Shown: piece by piece, positions 1 through 8,143 of the stretch | Layout of the letters: each line of letters starts with the position of its first letter | How positions within the stretch are numbered: position 1 is the stretch's first letter | Notes under the pieces: generated by a model | The model's input: the letters and a program-made list of their open reading frames with translations, nothing else | Told to the model about the DNA's origin: nothing | Databases searched by the model: none | NCBI GenBank assembly: GCA_963712825.1 | Contig: CAVQJP010000016.1 | Location: forward strand, 434,001 to 498,000 | DNA from: AP-15 sp963712825 | Lineage (GTDB): Bacteria; Pseudomonadota; Alphaproteobacteria; ATCC43930; CGMCC-115725 | Reading direction: 5' to 3' | Length of the DNA: 64,000 nt | Position numbers and translations under genes: made by a program

Positions 1-30
1 ACAATTCGGCGGTACGGTGTTTGGCTCCAT
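1..30 (-). CDS. 5' end of an unidentified gene running off the left edge
   Basis: On the minus strand an ATG at 30-28 is preceded by a strong Shine-Dalgarno (AAAGGAG, about 9 bases upstream). It opens a frame reading MEPNTVPPNC to the window edge. Only ten codons are visible, so no function can be given. The ribosome binding site is the sole evidence. Confidence 0.45.
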   Translation of the reverse strand, partial: MEPNTVPPNC

Positions 31-94
31 CTTCCGTTGCTCCTTTGGGTGAGCATGATCACTGCGCCGCCCGATTGTACCGGTGAAGCGTTTT

Positions 95-176
95 CGTCGC
101 CCCCGCAAAAAGGGGGCCCAGGGCATTGGGCGCAGCTTGCGGGCTCCCTGGATTCCCGCTTTCGCGGGAACGACGG
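95..176. repeat. REP-like palindromic element
   Basis: The segment begins CGTCGCCCCCGC and ends with CCCGCTTTCGCGGGAACGACG, so its outer ends are complementary (CGTCG/CGACG) and it contains the short hairpin CCCGCTTTCGCGGG. The same core occurs near 3780, 8000, 8095 and 9300. It lies between the truncated gene at the left edge and the 3' end of the GST gene. Confidence 0.6.
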
Positions 177-240
177 CGATCGGCGCGGTTAAACGGCTTC
201 CTAATGACGAGCTGTAACGGCTTGGGAAGTCCTGAAAACC

Positions 241-861
241 CTAGTTCAGCCCCTCGGCGTGCAAGGCCCGCTGCACCGCCGGGCGCGCCATCATGCGCTC
301 GAAATGCGCCGCGCAATTCTTCGGCAGCTGCATGCCGACCCGTTTCGCCCCCCAAAACTCGACATAGAACAGCGCCGCGTCGGCGATCGACAGCTCGTTG
401 CCGCCGAGAAAATGCTTGCCTTCGAGCGCCTTGTCGACGACCGCAAAACCCTTGTCGATGGCCTCGCGGCCCTGCGCCTTGACCGCGTCGTGGTCCGAAG
501 CCGAGGGGGCAAAGCGCTCGGTGCGGAAGAGCCGCGTAAAGCCCTGGCTGTGGATCGTGCCGACGACGTATTCCATGACCTCCATCGCGCGGATGTCGGC
601 TTCCTCGTCCTTCGGGATCAGATTGGCCTGCGGGTTCTTCAGCGCCAGCCAGCGGGCGATCACCGGGAATTCGGTCAGGATCGAGCCGTCGTCGCGTTCG
701 AGGGTCGGCACCTTCGACTTCGCGTTGACGCCGGTAAAGGGCGGCTTGTACTGCGCGCCTTCGCGGAAATTAACCGCTTCGGCCTCGTAAGGCTTGCCGA
801 TCTCCTCGAGCAGCACGTGAATGCCGACCGAGCAGGCGCCGGGGGCGTAGTAGAGCTTCAT
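241..861 (-). CDS. Glutathione S-transferase family protein
   Basis: A 206-residue cytosolic GST with the usual two-domain length. The thioredoxin-fold N-terminal domain (about 1-80) has Cys10 in YYAPGACS, the position of the catalytic or mixed-disulfide cysteine in bacterial beta-class GSTs. The cis-proline segment KVPTL is at 50-54, followed by TEFPVI at 63-68 where the glutathione-contacting loop lies. The helical C-terminal domain ends with the N-capping motif LSIADA near 155. The family conjugates glutathione to electrophiles or binds them. The substrate cannot be predicted and no operon partner is adjacent. The start is the ATG at 861. Confidence 0.88.
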   Translation of the reverse strand: MKLYYAPGACSVGIHVLLEEIGKPYEAEAVNFREGAQYKPPFTGVNAKSKVPTLERDDGSILTEFPVIARWLALKNPQANLIPKDEEADIRAMEVMEYVVGTIHSQGFTRLFRTERFAPSASDHDAVKAQGREAIDKGFAVVDKALEGKHFLGGNELSIADAALFYVEFWGAKRVGMQLPKNCAAHFERMMARPAVQRALHAEGLN

Positions 862-1108
862 CGCGGGTGTCCTTGTTCCGGTTGGCGGGCTGATCCGGGC
901 GTCATCTTTAGCATGGCGGGCCCGATCGGCGCATCTCCTTTGGCAATCCGCCGTCTCGCCGGCGGGCGCGGCAAGCCTTCGGATCGTCGCCGCAAATTGA
1001 AGAATGCGCGCGCCAGCGGCTCGTCCGTGCTCAGGCGAGGTGCCGGGTCAGCCCGAATGCGGCCGGCGGCGCGGCGCCATCCAGCGCCGAATGGCGTGTC
1101 GCCTTTCG

Positions 1109-2116
1109 CTATTGAGAGACGGCGCAGCCGGTCGGGTTGACGATGGCGGTGATGCCGACAAAGGTGTTGCCGTTTAGCTGAACGGTTATGCAATGCGGGT
1201 CGTAGAGCGCGGTCGCGCTCGGCGCCCCGGAGCTCGTGAAGCTGTTGTCCGAGACCAGAAAGTTGTTGTTGCCGTAGATCAGGCCCTCTTCCCCGTAATC
1301 GACCATCTTGTAGTTCTGCGTTGCCCCGCCCTGAATGATCTGGTTGCCCGAGACCGTGGCGGCGCCGCCATTGGGCACATCGACCGCGAGACTGGTCGAG
1401 CCGGGGTCGCAGCCGAGCCCGGCGTTGCCGGCGCCGTCGTACAGCCGGTTGTTCTCGACCGTGGTGACCGCGGCGCGGCTCTTGATGTCGTGGCCGATCA
1501 GCTGGCCGCAAAACAAGCTGTTGCTGACGGTCAGGGTGCCGGCATAGTTGACGTAGAGCCCGTGCTGGAAATAGCCGGCGTCGGGATTGCCGTTGTTGAC
1601 GAAGTTGGAATTGACGACGGTGATCGTTTCATCGGCGTCGTTGCCGGTCAGGATGCCCTCCTGATTGCCGGTAAAGACGCTGTTCTGGACAATCAGGGTC
1701 GCCGCGGCGGTGTTCTGGTCGCGGATGCCGGCGCCGTTGCCGCCGAGGCTGTCGGCGATCTGCGCCCCGGTAAAGGTCAGCCCGTTCACGGTCAGGCTCG
1801 CCGCCGCCAGAATGATCCCCTTCTCGTTGGGAAGCGCCTTTGTCGCCCGCAGGACGACCGGCTGACCAGCATACGCGGGATCGACCTCGATCGTCATCGC
1901 CCGCGTCACATGCGGAAAATCGTTGACGTAGGCGCCGGGCATGACCCGAATGTCGTAGTAGTCGTTTGCATTGGTGTCGGCATCGGCCGCCGCGACCGCG
2001 GCGCTGACGGTTTTGTATTGTCCACCGGCTCCGGCCGTCAGGATTATCGTATTGGCCTCGGCCGCTGCCGCGAACCCGCCAATCCCGGCCAGCAACGTGA
2101 AAAGATAAAGACGCAC
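1109..2116 (-). CDS. Exported right-handed parallel beta-helix protein
   Basis: About 335 residues. The N-terminus has a signal peptide (LYLFTLLAGIGGFAAAAEA, cleavage probably after the Ala run). The rest is a series of short Asn/Gly-rich rungs such as VQNSVFTGNQEGI, VVNSNFVNNG and VSDNSFTSSG, typical of pectate-lyase-like beta-helices. Two cysteines near the middle and two near the end could form disulfides. The start is ambiguous: the frame can open at TTG 2140 or at GTG 2122 or 2116. A GGGGAAGG ribosome site favours one of the GTGs, and 2116 is chosen. The protein is probably periplasmic or secreted, with no catalytic residues identifiable by eye. It stands alone. Confidence 0.75.
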   Translation of the reverse strand: MRLYLFTLLAGIGGFAAAAEANTIILTAGAGGQYKTVSAAVAAADADTNANDYYDIRVMPGAYVNDFPHVTRAMTIEVDPAYAGQPVVLRATKALPNEKGIILAAASLTVNGLTFTGAQIADSLGGNGAGIRDQNTAAATLIVQNSVFTGNQEGILTGNDADETITVVNSNFVNNGNPDAGYFQHGLYVNYAGTLTVSNSLFCGQLIGHDIKSRAAVTTVENNRLYDGAGNAGLGCDPGSTSLAVDVPNGGAATVSGNQIIQGGATQNYKMVDYGEEGLIYGNNNFLVSDNSFTSSGAPSATALYDPHCITVQLNGNTFVGITAIVNPTGCAVSQ

Positions 2117-2214
2117 AACCACAATCCTTCCCCTCTGCAATCGCCATTCGCGCCAACCCGCGTCCCCGACAGCAGCTGGGCCAATCGGGTCTTTCAGCAG
2201 CGACGCCTAGCAGG

Positions 2215-3096
2215 TCAAGACTTGTTAAATCGTGAATCGAAATTGTGGCGCACCCGCTGGGCAGTGGTGCCGCCGAGGGTGTCGTCGGGCATCGGCGCCA
2301 GCAGCAGACCCAGAGTCCAGCCGAGATAAAATCGCGCATCCACCCAGAAATCTGCGGCCGTATACAATGTCAACTGGTAGAGGCGGGTGACGCCGAGGAG
2401 CGCGTCGAGCAGCAGCGCGATGGTCAGCCAGCCCGCGGCCACGAGCGCGACACTGCGCGCACAGCCGGCAAACCCGCGACCCGTCGGCTTCTGCGCGACC
2501 CGGCGGTAGCCGAGGCGCAAGATCAGCAGGCACGGTATTGTGGTCGTTATTATCTCCTGCGCCGGCCACGAGAACAGCCACCCCGCGATGCCGGCCGAAG
2601 CGGCGCCGAGAATCCCCAGCGGCAGCTTGAGCCGGCGGCTGCGGCTGCCGAGCCAGGCGAGGGCGACCGCACCCGGCACGATCGCCCACGCGCTGGTCAG
2701 CGCGATGCCGGCGGCCAGTCCGGAACGCGCCGCACTGGTTTCGGCGCCGCGATTGGAGATGAACGCGATGAGGGCGTCGTGCACGCAGACCGAGGCCAAT
2801 GCGAAAGCGAGGCTCAGGCTGGCGGTGAACAACACGCTGCGCGGCCGGGGGATATCGCGATCCGGCGCCGGGCGCAAAAAATCGCCGATGCGCCGCATCA
2901 GCGGCTCGACAAAAAAAGCGAGGATCAGGCCGAGCAGCAGCGCCGACAGCAGATCAGCCCGGCTGAGATGGCTGGCGCCGATGCGCAGCCCCTGCCAGAT
3001 GAATTCGGGCGCCGCCGCGCAGATCGCGATCCACAGCGCCAGGACCAGCGCCGAACCGCCGGCCAGCGCCGCCCTTACGAACCGGCGGGGGTGCAT
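2215..3096 (-). CDS. Polytopic membrane protein, unknown function
   Basis: A 293-residue hydrophobic protein with roughly seven or eight predicted membrane spans, for example SALVLALWIAICAAA, LLSALLLGLILAFFV and LYLGWTLGLLLAPM near the end. Short basic loops such as RRSRRLK separate them. No transporter signature is recognised. The start is set at the ATG at 3096; upstream in-frame codons reach TTG 3153, and neither has a good Shine-Dalgarno. It lies 98 bases upstream of the beta-helix gene in the same direction and could be co-transcribed with it. Confidence 0.6.
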   Translation of the reverse strand: MHPRRFVRAALAGGSALVLALWIAICAAAPEFIWQGLRIGASHLSRADLLSALLLGLILAFFVEPLMRRIGDFLRPAPDRDIPRPRSVLFTASLSLAFALASVCVHDALIAFISNRGAETSAARSGLAAGIALTSAWAIVPGAVALAWLGSRSRRLKLPLGILGAASAGIAGWLFSWPAQEIITTTIPCLLILRLGYRRVAQKPTGRGFAGCARSVALVAAGWLTIALLLDALLGVTRLYQLTLYTAADFWVDARFYLGWTLGLLLAPMPDDTLGGTTAQRVRHNFDSRFNKS

Positions 3097-3426
3097 CGGC
3101 GCGCGGCGGTCCAGAGCAACGGCGTCATCGCGGTCCGCCCGCAGCGAGAGCAATCATCGTCGGCTAGTCGCATCCGGCGCTCGCCGGCGCGTCCCCGTCG
3201 CCCGGCGGGCGAAGCCCAGCGCGGCCAGCCTTCGCGCGGCCGGTCGGCGCCGCCGGGCTGGACTCCGCTGCGGCAATGCGGGCGAGCCCTTTGCGACCGC
3301 GTCCCTGATCCCGCTTCCAACACGGCTTCATCTCGCTCCGGCGCGGTGTTTTCGAGACGGCGCCGCCGCCGCGCCCTGCCAATGCGGCCAAGGGTGCAAT
3401 CGTTGCACCATTGGGTGAAGCTGCGG

Positions 3427-3723
3427 ATGCCGACCTTCAAACGCTTTGGCCCCGTGAGCGTGCGAATGGACGCCGACGACCATCGGCCGCCGCACTTTCA
3501 CATTGTACCCTCCGATTTCCAGGTCCTGGTGCGGATTTCGGATTTGCGGCTGATCGCCGGCAAAGCGCGCCCCGCCCAGATCGCCGAAGCGATTGCATGG
3601 GCGGCGCGGGAGAATCGCGAGAGCTTGGCCCTCAAATGGGCCGAGTTGAACGAATTGTCGGCAGCCGAATGTGCAGAAATAATTACAGCATTAGCAGCAT
3701 CAATCAGACGACGACACCCTTAA
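3427..3723 (+). CDS. DUF4160 domain protein
   Basis: 98 residues matching DUF4160 over its whole length: MPTFKRFGPVSVRM, then DDHRPPHFHI (residues 17-26), then a C-terminal helix with ENRESLALKWAELN. DUF4160 genes are usually paired with a DUF2442 gene and are often listed among putative toxin-antitoxin components. No DUF2442 partner is visible here, because the next 290 bases are a palindromic element. The frame is open far upstream, but the family always begins at MPT, so the ATG at 3427 is the start. Function unknown. Confidence 0.75.
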   Translation: MPTFKRFGPVSVRMDADDHRPPHFHIVPSDFQVLVRISDLRLIAGKARPAQIAEAIAWAARENRESLALKWAELNELSAAECAEIITALAASIRRRHP

Positions 3724-3733
3724 CCTAAGAAGT

Positions 3734-3908
3734 ATGAGCCGAAAAGAATTCCGTATGGGTCAGATAGTTGGCCGTCATTCCCGCGAAAGCGGGAACCCAA
3801 GGCAGAGGTTGGGGCGCTCGCCCCCTGTTCCAGGCCAGAGCCCGCTTTCGCGTCGCTTTCGCGGGGGGCGACGATAAGCTGTTACGATCGTTTCATTTCG
3901 GGTCAGAC
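3734..3908. mobile_element. MITE/REPIN-like element, short copy
   Basis: This 175-base copy starts TGAGCCGAAAAGAATTC and ends TTTCGGGTCAGA, giving imperfect 10-base terminal inverted repeats (TGAGCCGAAA at 3735-3744 against TTTCGGGTCA at 3896-3905). The left end contains TATGGGTCAGA, followed by GGCCGTCATTCCCGCG and a CCCGCGAAAGCGGG hairpin. The element at 9251-9508 shares both ends and the interior start but has about 80 extra bases. There is no open reading frame. It fills most of the gap between the DUF4160 and amidohydrolase genes. Confidence 0.6.
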
Positions 3909-4018
3909 AATAAGCGGGTGGTCGTCCAAAAGTAAATTCGCTGACCAGTGCGACGGCCTTCGAGCCCCCGCGCGCGCGGGGGCAGTGGAACGAGGGATGG
4001 CCTGCGGCCGCCGGCGGC

Positions 4019-5164
4019 TTAGTTGACGAAGCGGTAGAGCCGGGCGGCGTTGTCGCAGACGATCTTCTTGCGGGTCGCCGCCGGCAGCTGGCCGAGCTCG
4101 CGCGCGATGTATTCCTGCGAGTTGGGCCACACCCCGTCGGGGTGCGGGAAATCCGAGCCCCACATGATGTTGTCCTCGCCGAGCTCGTCCAACAGTTTCA
4201 CCCCGACCGGGTCGGTCTGGTAGGTGGCGTAGCACTGGCGTCGCCAGTATTCGCTCGGCGCCATCTTGAGGTCGAGCCCCTTGAACTGGTCCTCCCACTC
4301 GGCGTCCATGCGCTGCAGGATGTAGGGAATCCAGCCGGTGCCGGCCTCGCCGATCACGAGCTTGATCCCGGGATGACGCTCGAGCACGCCGGCAAAGATC
4401 ACCGACATCAAGACGTCCGACATGTACATCTGAAAGCTGGTGATGCCGGCGGCGCGGGCGGCGAGCGCCACTTTTGGCGGCAATTTGGTAAAGTCGCGCC
4501 GCACCCCGCTGCCGATCGTGTGGAAATGCACCGGCAGCCCGGAGGCCGCGACCGCGTCCCACATCGGGTTCCACCACGGGTCCCACAATGGGGTCATGTC
4601 GCCCCGGCGCGAAATCTCGAGACCGCGCACCCCGCCGCGCCGCGCCACCCGCTCGATCTCGCCGACCGCGGCGTCGATGTCGTGGTTGGGGATGCAGGCG
4701 AGCCCGGCAAAGCGCTCGGGGTGGGTGTTGCAGAATTGGGCGAGCCATTCGTTGTAGATGCGCAGCATCAGCCCGGCGGCTTCGTCGTCGTTGATCCGGC
4801 TGGTGGCGCCGAGAATGCCGTACAAAACTTCGGCCTGGATGCCGTCGCGGTCCTGGTCCTTGATCCGCAAATCGGGGTCGGTCATCCGGCGGATGCCCTT
4901 TTTGCCGTCATCGTAGATCCCCTCCGACGCCATCCGGTCGGAGCGGTGGATCTTACCCGGCTCGTAAAGCCGGCCGGCCGAGCCCATGCCGTTCATCAGC
5001 CCAAAGGACGCCCCCGATTTGGTCACCCACTCCTTGCCGCGCTCGCCGTCTGCGACGTAGGGCATGCGGTCCTTCATCGCCGCGGGCGCATTCTCGGTGA
5101 ACAGATCAGGCGGCAGCCAGATCAGGTCGACATGGCAATCGGCCGAGATCACATCGTATTTCAT
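4019..5164 (-). CDS. Amidohydrolase family protein (Amidohydrolase_2, ACMSD-like)
   Basis: A 381-residue TIM-barrel metal-dependent hydrolase or decarboxylase. The first metal site is in ISADCHVDL near the N-terminus, a histidine site is HFHTIG near 200, and the catalytic aspartate is in WGSDFPHPDG near 340. These place it in the Amidohydrolase_2 group, which includes ACMSD and related aromatic-acid decarboxylases. The start is ATG 5164, with GGGGAGAG just upstream; the frame extends 8 codons further without support. Substrate unknown. It is a single gene with no catabolic neighbours to narrow its role. Confidence 0.85.
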   Translation of the reverse strand: MKYDVISADCHVDLIWLPPDLFTENAPAAMKDRMPYVADGERGKEWVTKSGASFGLMNGMGSAGRLYEPGKIHRSDRMASEGIYDDGKKGIRRMTDPDLRIKDQDRDGIQAEVLYGILGATSRINDDEAAGLMLRIYNEWLAQFCNTHPERFAGLACIPNHDIDAAVGEIERVARRGGVRGLEISRRGDMTPLWDPWWNPMWDAVAASGLPVHFHTIGSGVRRDFTKLPPKVALAARAAGITSFQMYMSDVLMSVIFAGVLERHPGIKLVIGEAGTGWIPYILQRMDAEWEDQFKGLDLKMAPSEYWRRQCYATYQTDPVGVKLLDELGEDNIMWGSDFPHPDGVWPNSQEYIARELGQLPAATRKKIVCDNAARLYRFVN

Positions 5165-5251
5165 GCTGTTCTCTCCCCTTTGGGGCACCGCGGCAAAGCA
5201 TGACGCGATCGCCGGTAGAGCGCGACCAAAATCGGCTTTGGGATGCCGTAT

Positions 5252-5503
5252 TCAGCGCGGCGGGAGCCGGCGCCGGCGCTCGCTCGCCCACAACAGGACC
5301 AGCAGGGCTGCGAGCAGCAGCCCCAAGCCCAGCGCGTGTGCCGCGGCGATGATGCCGGCGAGGATCAGGACCGCCACGATCAGCGGCAACGCGACGAGGA
5401 TGCCGACCGCCAGCGCCACACCCAGCAGCGCGACGGCGAGCGGCAAAATCACCAGCAGCAGGGCGCCGACGACGACCCCGACGAAAAACCAGATCAGGCC
5501 CAT
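5252..5503 (-). CDS. Small hydrophobic membrane protein
   Basis: 83 residues, almost entirely hydrophobic, with two or three membrane spans: WFFVGVVVGALLLVILPLAV, then a VALPLIVAVLILAGIIAAA segment, then LGLLLAALLVLLWA. It ends in a basic tail (SERRRRLPPR). The start is ATG 5503, whose product begins MGLIWFF; the longer frame upstream is low-quality sequence that shadows folB. It belongs to no family I recognise. It is divergent from folB. Confidence 0.55.
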   Translation of the reverse strand: MGLIWFFVGVVVGALLLVILPLAVALLGVALAVGILVALPLIVAVLILAGIIAAAHALGLGLLLAALLVLLWASERRRRLPPR

Positions 5504-5593
5504 GGCAGAGGGATCCCAGGCATCGCGCCAGCATAATGGCTGCGGCCGGGTCAGGCCATTGCGGCGATCCCTCCGGCTCGGGCATGGTGGGGG

Positions 5594-6016
5594 ATGACCG
5601 AGCGCCACCCCTCGCCAGCCGACCCCGGCGCGTCTTATGACGCCTCCTGTCCCGCTTCGTCTTATGTCGTGACCATCCGCGGGCTGGTGCTGATGGCGAG
5701 CATCGGCATCCGCCCGCACGAGCGCGAGCAGAAGCAGCGGGTGCGCATCTCGGTCGACCTGACCGCGAGTCCCGGCGCCGCGATCCCCGGCGAGGACCGC
5801 CGGCGCATCATCAACTACGAAAAGGTCGTCGCCGCGATCCGCGAGATCGCCGGCGCGGGCCACATCGATTTGTGCGAGGGCTTTGCCGAGCTGGTCTGCA
5901 CCGCCTGTTTTGCCGACCCGCGGGTCGAGCGGGTGCGGGTCTGGGTCGAAAAGCTCGACGTGTTCCCGGACGCCGAGGGCGTGGGCGCGGTTCTCGAACG
6001 GATGCGGTCGGGCTGA
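5594..6016 (+). CDS. folB: Dihydroneopterin aldolase
   Basis: 140 residues. FolB splits 7,8-dihydroneopterin to 6-hydroxymethyl-dihydropterin and glycolaldehyde in folate synthesis. Family features: GLVLMASIGIRPHER (residues 30-44), which holds the conserved pterin-binding Glu region; INYEKVV near 73-79; and the C-terminal VEKLDVFPDAEGV (118-130) with the catalytic Lys120. The protein carries about 20 extra N-terminal residues, so a start a little downstream is possible. It is followed two bases later by a dihydropteroate synthase gene, forming a folate pair without folK. Confidence 0.9.
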   Translation: MTERHPSPADPGASYDASCPASSYVVTIRGLVLMASIGIRPHEREQKQRVRISVDLTASPGAAIPGEDRRRIINYEKVVAAIREIAGAGHIDLCEGFAELVCTACFADPRVERVRVWVEKLDVFPDAEGVGAVLERMRSG

Positions 6017-6018
6017 GG

Positions 6019-6864
6019 GTGGCTTACGCCCGGCCCGCCGGCCCGCGGATTTTCGGCATCGTCAACCTGACCGAGGATTCGTTTTCCGACGGCGGCCGGT
6101 TTTTGGACCCGGCGGCGGCACTGGCCCAGACGCGGGCACTGCTCGCGGCCGGCGCCGATGTCGTCGACCTCGGCGCCGCGGCGAGCAATGTCGACGCCAA
6201 GCCGGTATCCGCCGGCGAAGAGATGCGCCGCCTCGAGCCGCTGCTGACGGCGCTCGCGGCCGATGGCGCGGCGGTGTCGGTCGACAGCTTTCTACCCGCG
6301 GTGCAGCGCTTTGCGATCGCCCGCGGCGTCGCTTTTCTGAACGACATCGAGGGCTTTCCCGATCCCGCCTTCTACCCGGAGCTGGCCGCGGCGAACTGCG
6401 GGCTCGTCGTCATGCATGCCGTGCAGGGCCGCGGCCGGGCGCAGCGGATCGAGCTGTCCGCCGCCGAGGTGTGGGACCGCATCGCCGCGTTTTTTGCCGA
6501 ACGCGTCACCGCTCTCGAACAAGCCGGCGTCGCCCGCGGGCGCATCGTCATCGACCCCGGCATGGGCTTTTTTCTCAGCAGCCGCCCCGAAGCCTCGCTC
6601 AGTGTGCTCTCCCGCCTCGGCGAGCTGAAACGCATGTTCGGATTGCCGGTGCTGGTCTCGGTGTCGCGCAAATCGTTTCTGCGCGCGGTTGCCGGGCACT
6701 CTTCCGCGGCCGAGCTCGGCGCCGCGACCCTGGCGGCCGAGCTTTACGCCGCCGAGCAGGGCGCCGGTTTTATCCGCACCCACGATGCCGGCGCGCTTTG
6801 CGACGGGCTGCGGGTCACCGCGGCCCTGCGCGCGGCCGCGCGACCCGAGCCGGCAACGGGATAG
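6019..6864 (+). CDS. folP: Dihydropteroate synthase of the Sul1/Sul2-like type
   Basis: 281 residues. The enzyme condenses hydroxymethyl-dihydropterin diphosphate with p-aminobenzoate to dihydropteroate and is the sulfonamide target. Motifs: FGIVNLTEDSFSDGG (12-26), DLGAAASNVDAKPVS (50-64), SVDSF (87-91), NDIEGFPDPAFYP (108-120), VVMHAVQ (130-136), DPGMGFFL (179-186), VSVSRKSFLR (213-222). These match the mobile resistance enzymes Sul1 and Sul2 as I remember them better than E. coli FolP, which has DVGGESTRPG and DPGFGFG at the corresponding places. The start is GTG 6019, two bases after folB, with GAGG overlapping the folB stop. Whether it is the only folP in the genome, and whether it tolerates sulfonamides, cannot be told from this window. 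Confidence 0.9.
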   Translation: MAYARPAGPRIFGIVNLTEDSFSDGGRFLDPAAALAQTRALLAAGADVVDLGAAASNVDAKPVSAGEEMRRLEPLLTALAADGAAVSVDSFLPAVQRFAIARGVAFLNDIEGFPDPAFYPELAAANCGLVVMHAVQGRGRAQRIELSAAEVWDRIAAFFAERVTALEQAGVARGRIVIDPGMGFFLSSRPEASLSVLSRLGELKRMFGLPVLVSVSRKSFLRAVAGHSSAAELGAATLAAELYAAEQGAGFIRTHDAGALCDGLRVTAALRAAARPEPATG

Positions 6865-6945
6865 CACGGCAGTCCGGCGAGGATTTTGGTTTTCGGGCGG
6901 CTGGCGCATACTGTCTCGAGAGTCGCCGCCCGCGAGGAGACCGAC

Positions 6946-7869
6946 ATGCTGCCAGCGCCCAGTTTTCATCACCTGCATCTGAATTCGGTCGACCCCGACC
7001 GGGCGATCGCGTTCTACACGCGCCGGTTCCCGACGACGGCAAAGGGCAGCTGGGGCGGTTTTGCCGCGCTCCAGTCGCCAAACGAGGTATTGGTGCTGTT
7101 TACCAGGGTCGATACCCCGCCGCCGACCGGGCCGCAGAGTGCGATCTGGCATTTCGGCTGGCATGTGACCGACGCCCGGCATTCTCTCGAAACCTACAAG
7201 CGCCGTCCCGAGGTCGAGCTGCTGCCGCTCTACACGACCGACGAAGGCGGCTCGGTGCTGATATCGAGCGACACCTGGCCGAGCGTCGGCGGCGTGCTCG
7301 GCCTGACCCGCGCGCAGATCGCGGACGCGAAGGCGAAGCGCGTCGAGCCGGCGGGCGGCGGCGGCTTTGCCTATATGCGCGGCCCTGACGAAGCACTCGT
7401 CGAATATGCCGGCAACCATCCCGAGGAGCGCTTCAACCACGTCCATCTTTATCAGGAGGACCCGATCGCGGCGTTCGCGTGGTATCAGAAGCATCTGAAC
7501 GCACCGATGCGGCCCGGTTATACGCCGACGCCGGTGACCGGCCCGGACGGGAAGCCCGCGCGCGGACCCGAGCGCACTTGGCCGGCGTTGAACCGCGAGG
7601 GTATGTTCCGCTCGCCGCGCGCGGGTGTCGAATTCGGCGACGTGTCGATGATGTGGTACCCCAACCAGGGCGACGAGCCGCTCGCCCCCTCGCGTGGGCA
7701 GCTGCAGGACCACATCGCGCTCGCGGTCGCCGACCTCGACGCCTGGGCCGACAAGCTCGCCGGCGAAGGCGTCACCCTTCTCGAGCCGATCTATCCGCTC
7801 GGCGACACCCGCGCCCTTATGATCGAAGGCCCGAGCCGCGAAGCGATCGAGCTGGTCGAGGTCGAATAA
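6946..7869 (+). CDS. VOC (glyoxalase/dioxygenase superfamily) protein with two domains
   Basis: 307 residues made of two vicinal-oxygen-chelate units. The first begins FHHLHLNSVDPDRAIAFYT (residues 6-24) and the second at FNHVHLYQEDPIAAFAWY (near 165). The second closes with DHIALAVADLDAW near 256 and REAIELVE at the C-terminus. Histidines and the final Glu are placed like VOC metal ligands, which suggests an active metal site. Candidate activities are dioxygenase, isomerase or lyase; the substrate is unknown. The start is ATG 6946, with GAGGAG seven bases upstream. It follows folP by 81 bases and may be read with it. Confidence 0.82.
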   Translation: MLPAPSFHHLHLNSVDPDRAIAFYTRRFPTTAKGSWGGFAALQSPNEVLVLFTRVDTPPPTGPQSAIWHFGWHVTDARHSLETYKRRPEVELLPLYTTDEGGSVLISSDTWPSVGGVLGLTRAQIADAKAKRVEPAGGGGFAYMRGPDEALVEYAGNHPEERFNHVHLYQEDPIAAFAWYQKHLNAPMRPGYTPTPVTGPDGKPARGPERTWPALNREGMFRSPRAGVEFGDVSMMWYPNQGDEPLAPSRGQLQDHIALAVADLDAWADKLAGEGVTLLEPIYPLGDTRALMIEGPSREAIELVEVE

Positions 7870-7929
7870 TCAATGTCCGACCCGAAGCGAATGGTCTCCA
7901 CTGTAAAGCGACGCGCTCCAATGCCTGAT

Positions 7930-8117
7930 CGTCGCTCCCGCGAAAGCGATGGTGCCAACCAGACAAACGAGTCCCGCACCTCTCTTTTCGTCGCCCCCGC
8001 GGAAGCGGGGGTCCAGAGCCTGCCCCCCTGGCTTGAGCAGGGGGGCGACCACACGTTGCTTGCGCCCTGTTCGCGCCGTGGGCAACCACTAAATTCCCGC
8101 TTTTGCGGGAAAGACGG
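7930..8117. repeat. Cluster of REP-like palindromes
   Basis: This gap between convergent genes holds three short hairpins: TCCCGCGAAAGCGA near 7936, CCCCCGCGGAAGCGGGGG near 7993 and TTCCCGCTTTTGCGGGAA near 8093. They are joined by GC-rich spacers shared with the elements at 3734 and 9251 (CCAGAGCCTGCCCCCCTG). Such convergent-gene palindromes commonly act as mRNA 3' ends. No coding frame is credible here. Confidence 0.6.
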
Positions 8118-8143
8118 CCAAGGATTTTGTCTTTCTCTGCGCG

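Noticed and set aside
2245..3426. 394-residue extension in frame upstream of the DUF4160 start
   Set aside because: It is the antisense of the membrane-protein gene; DUF4160 proteins begin at MPT.
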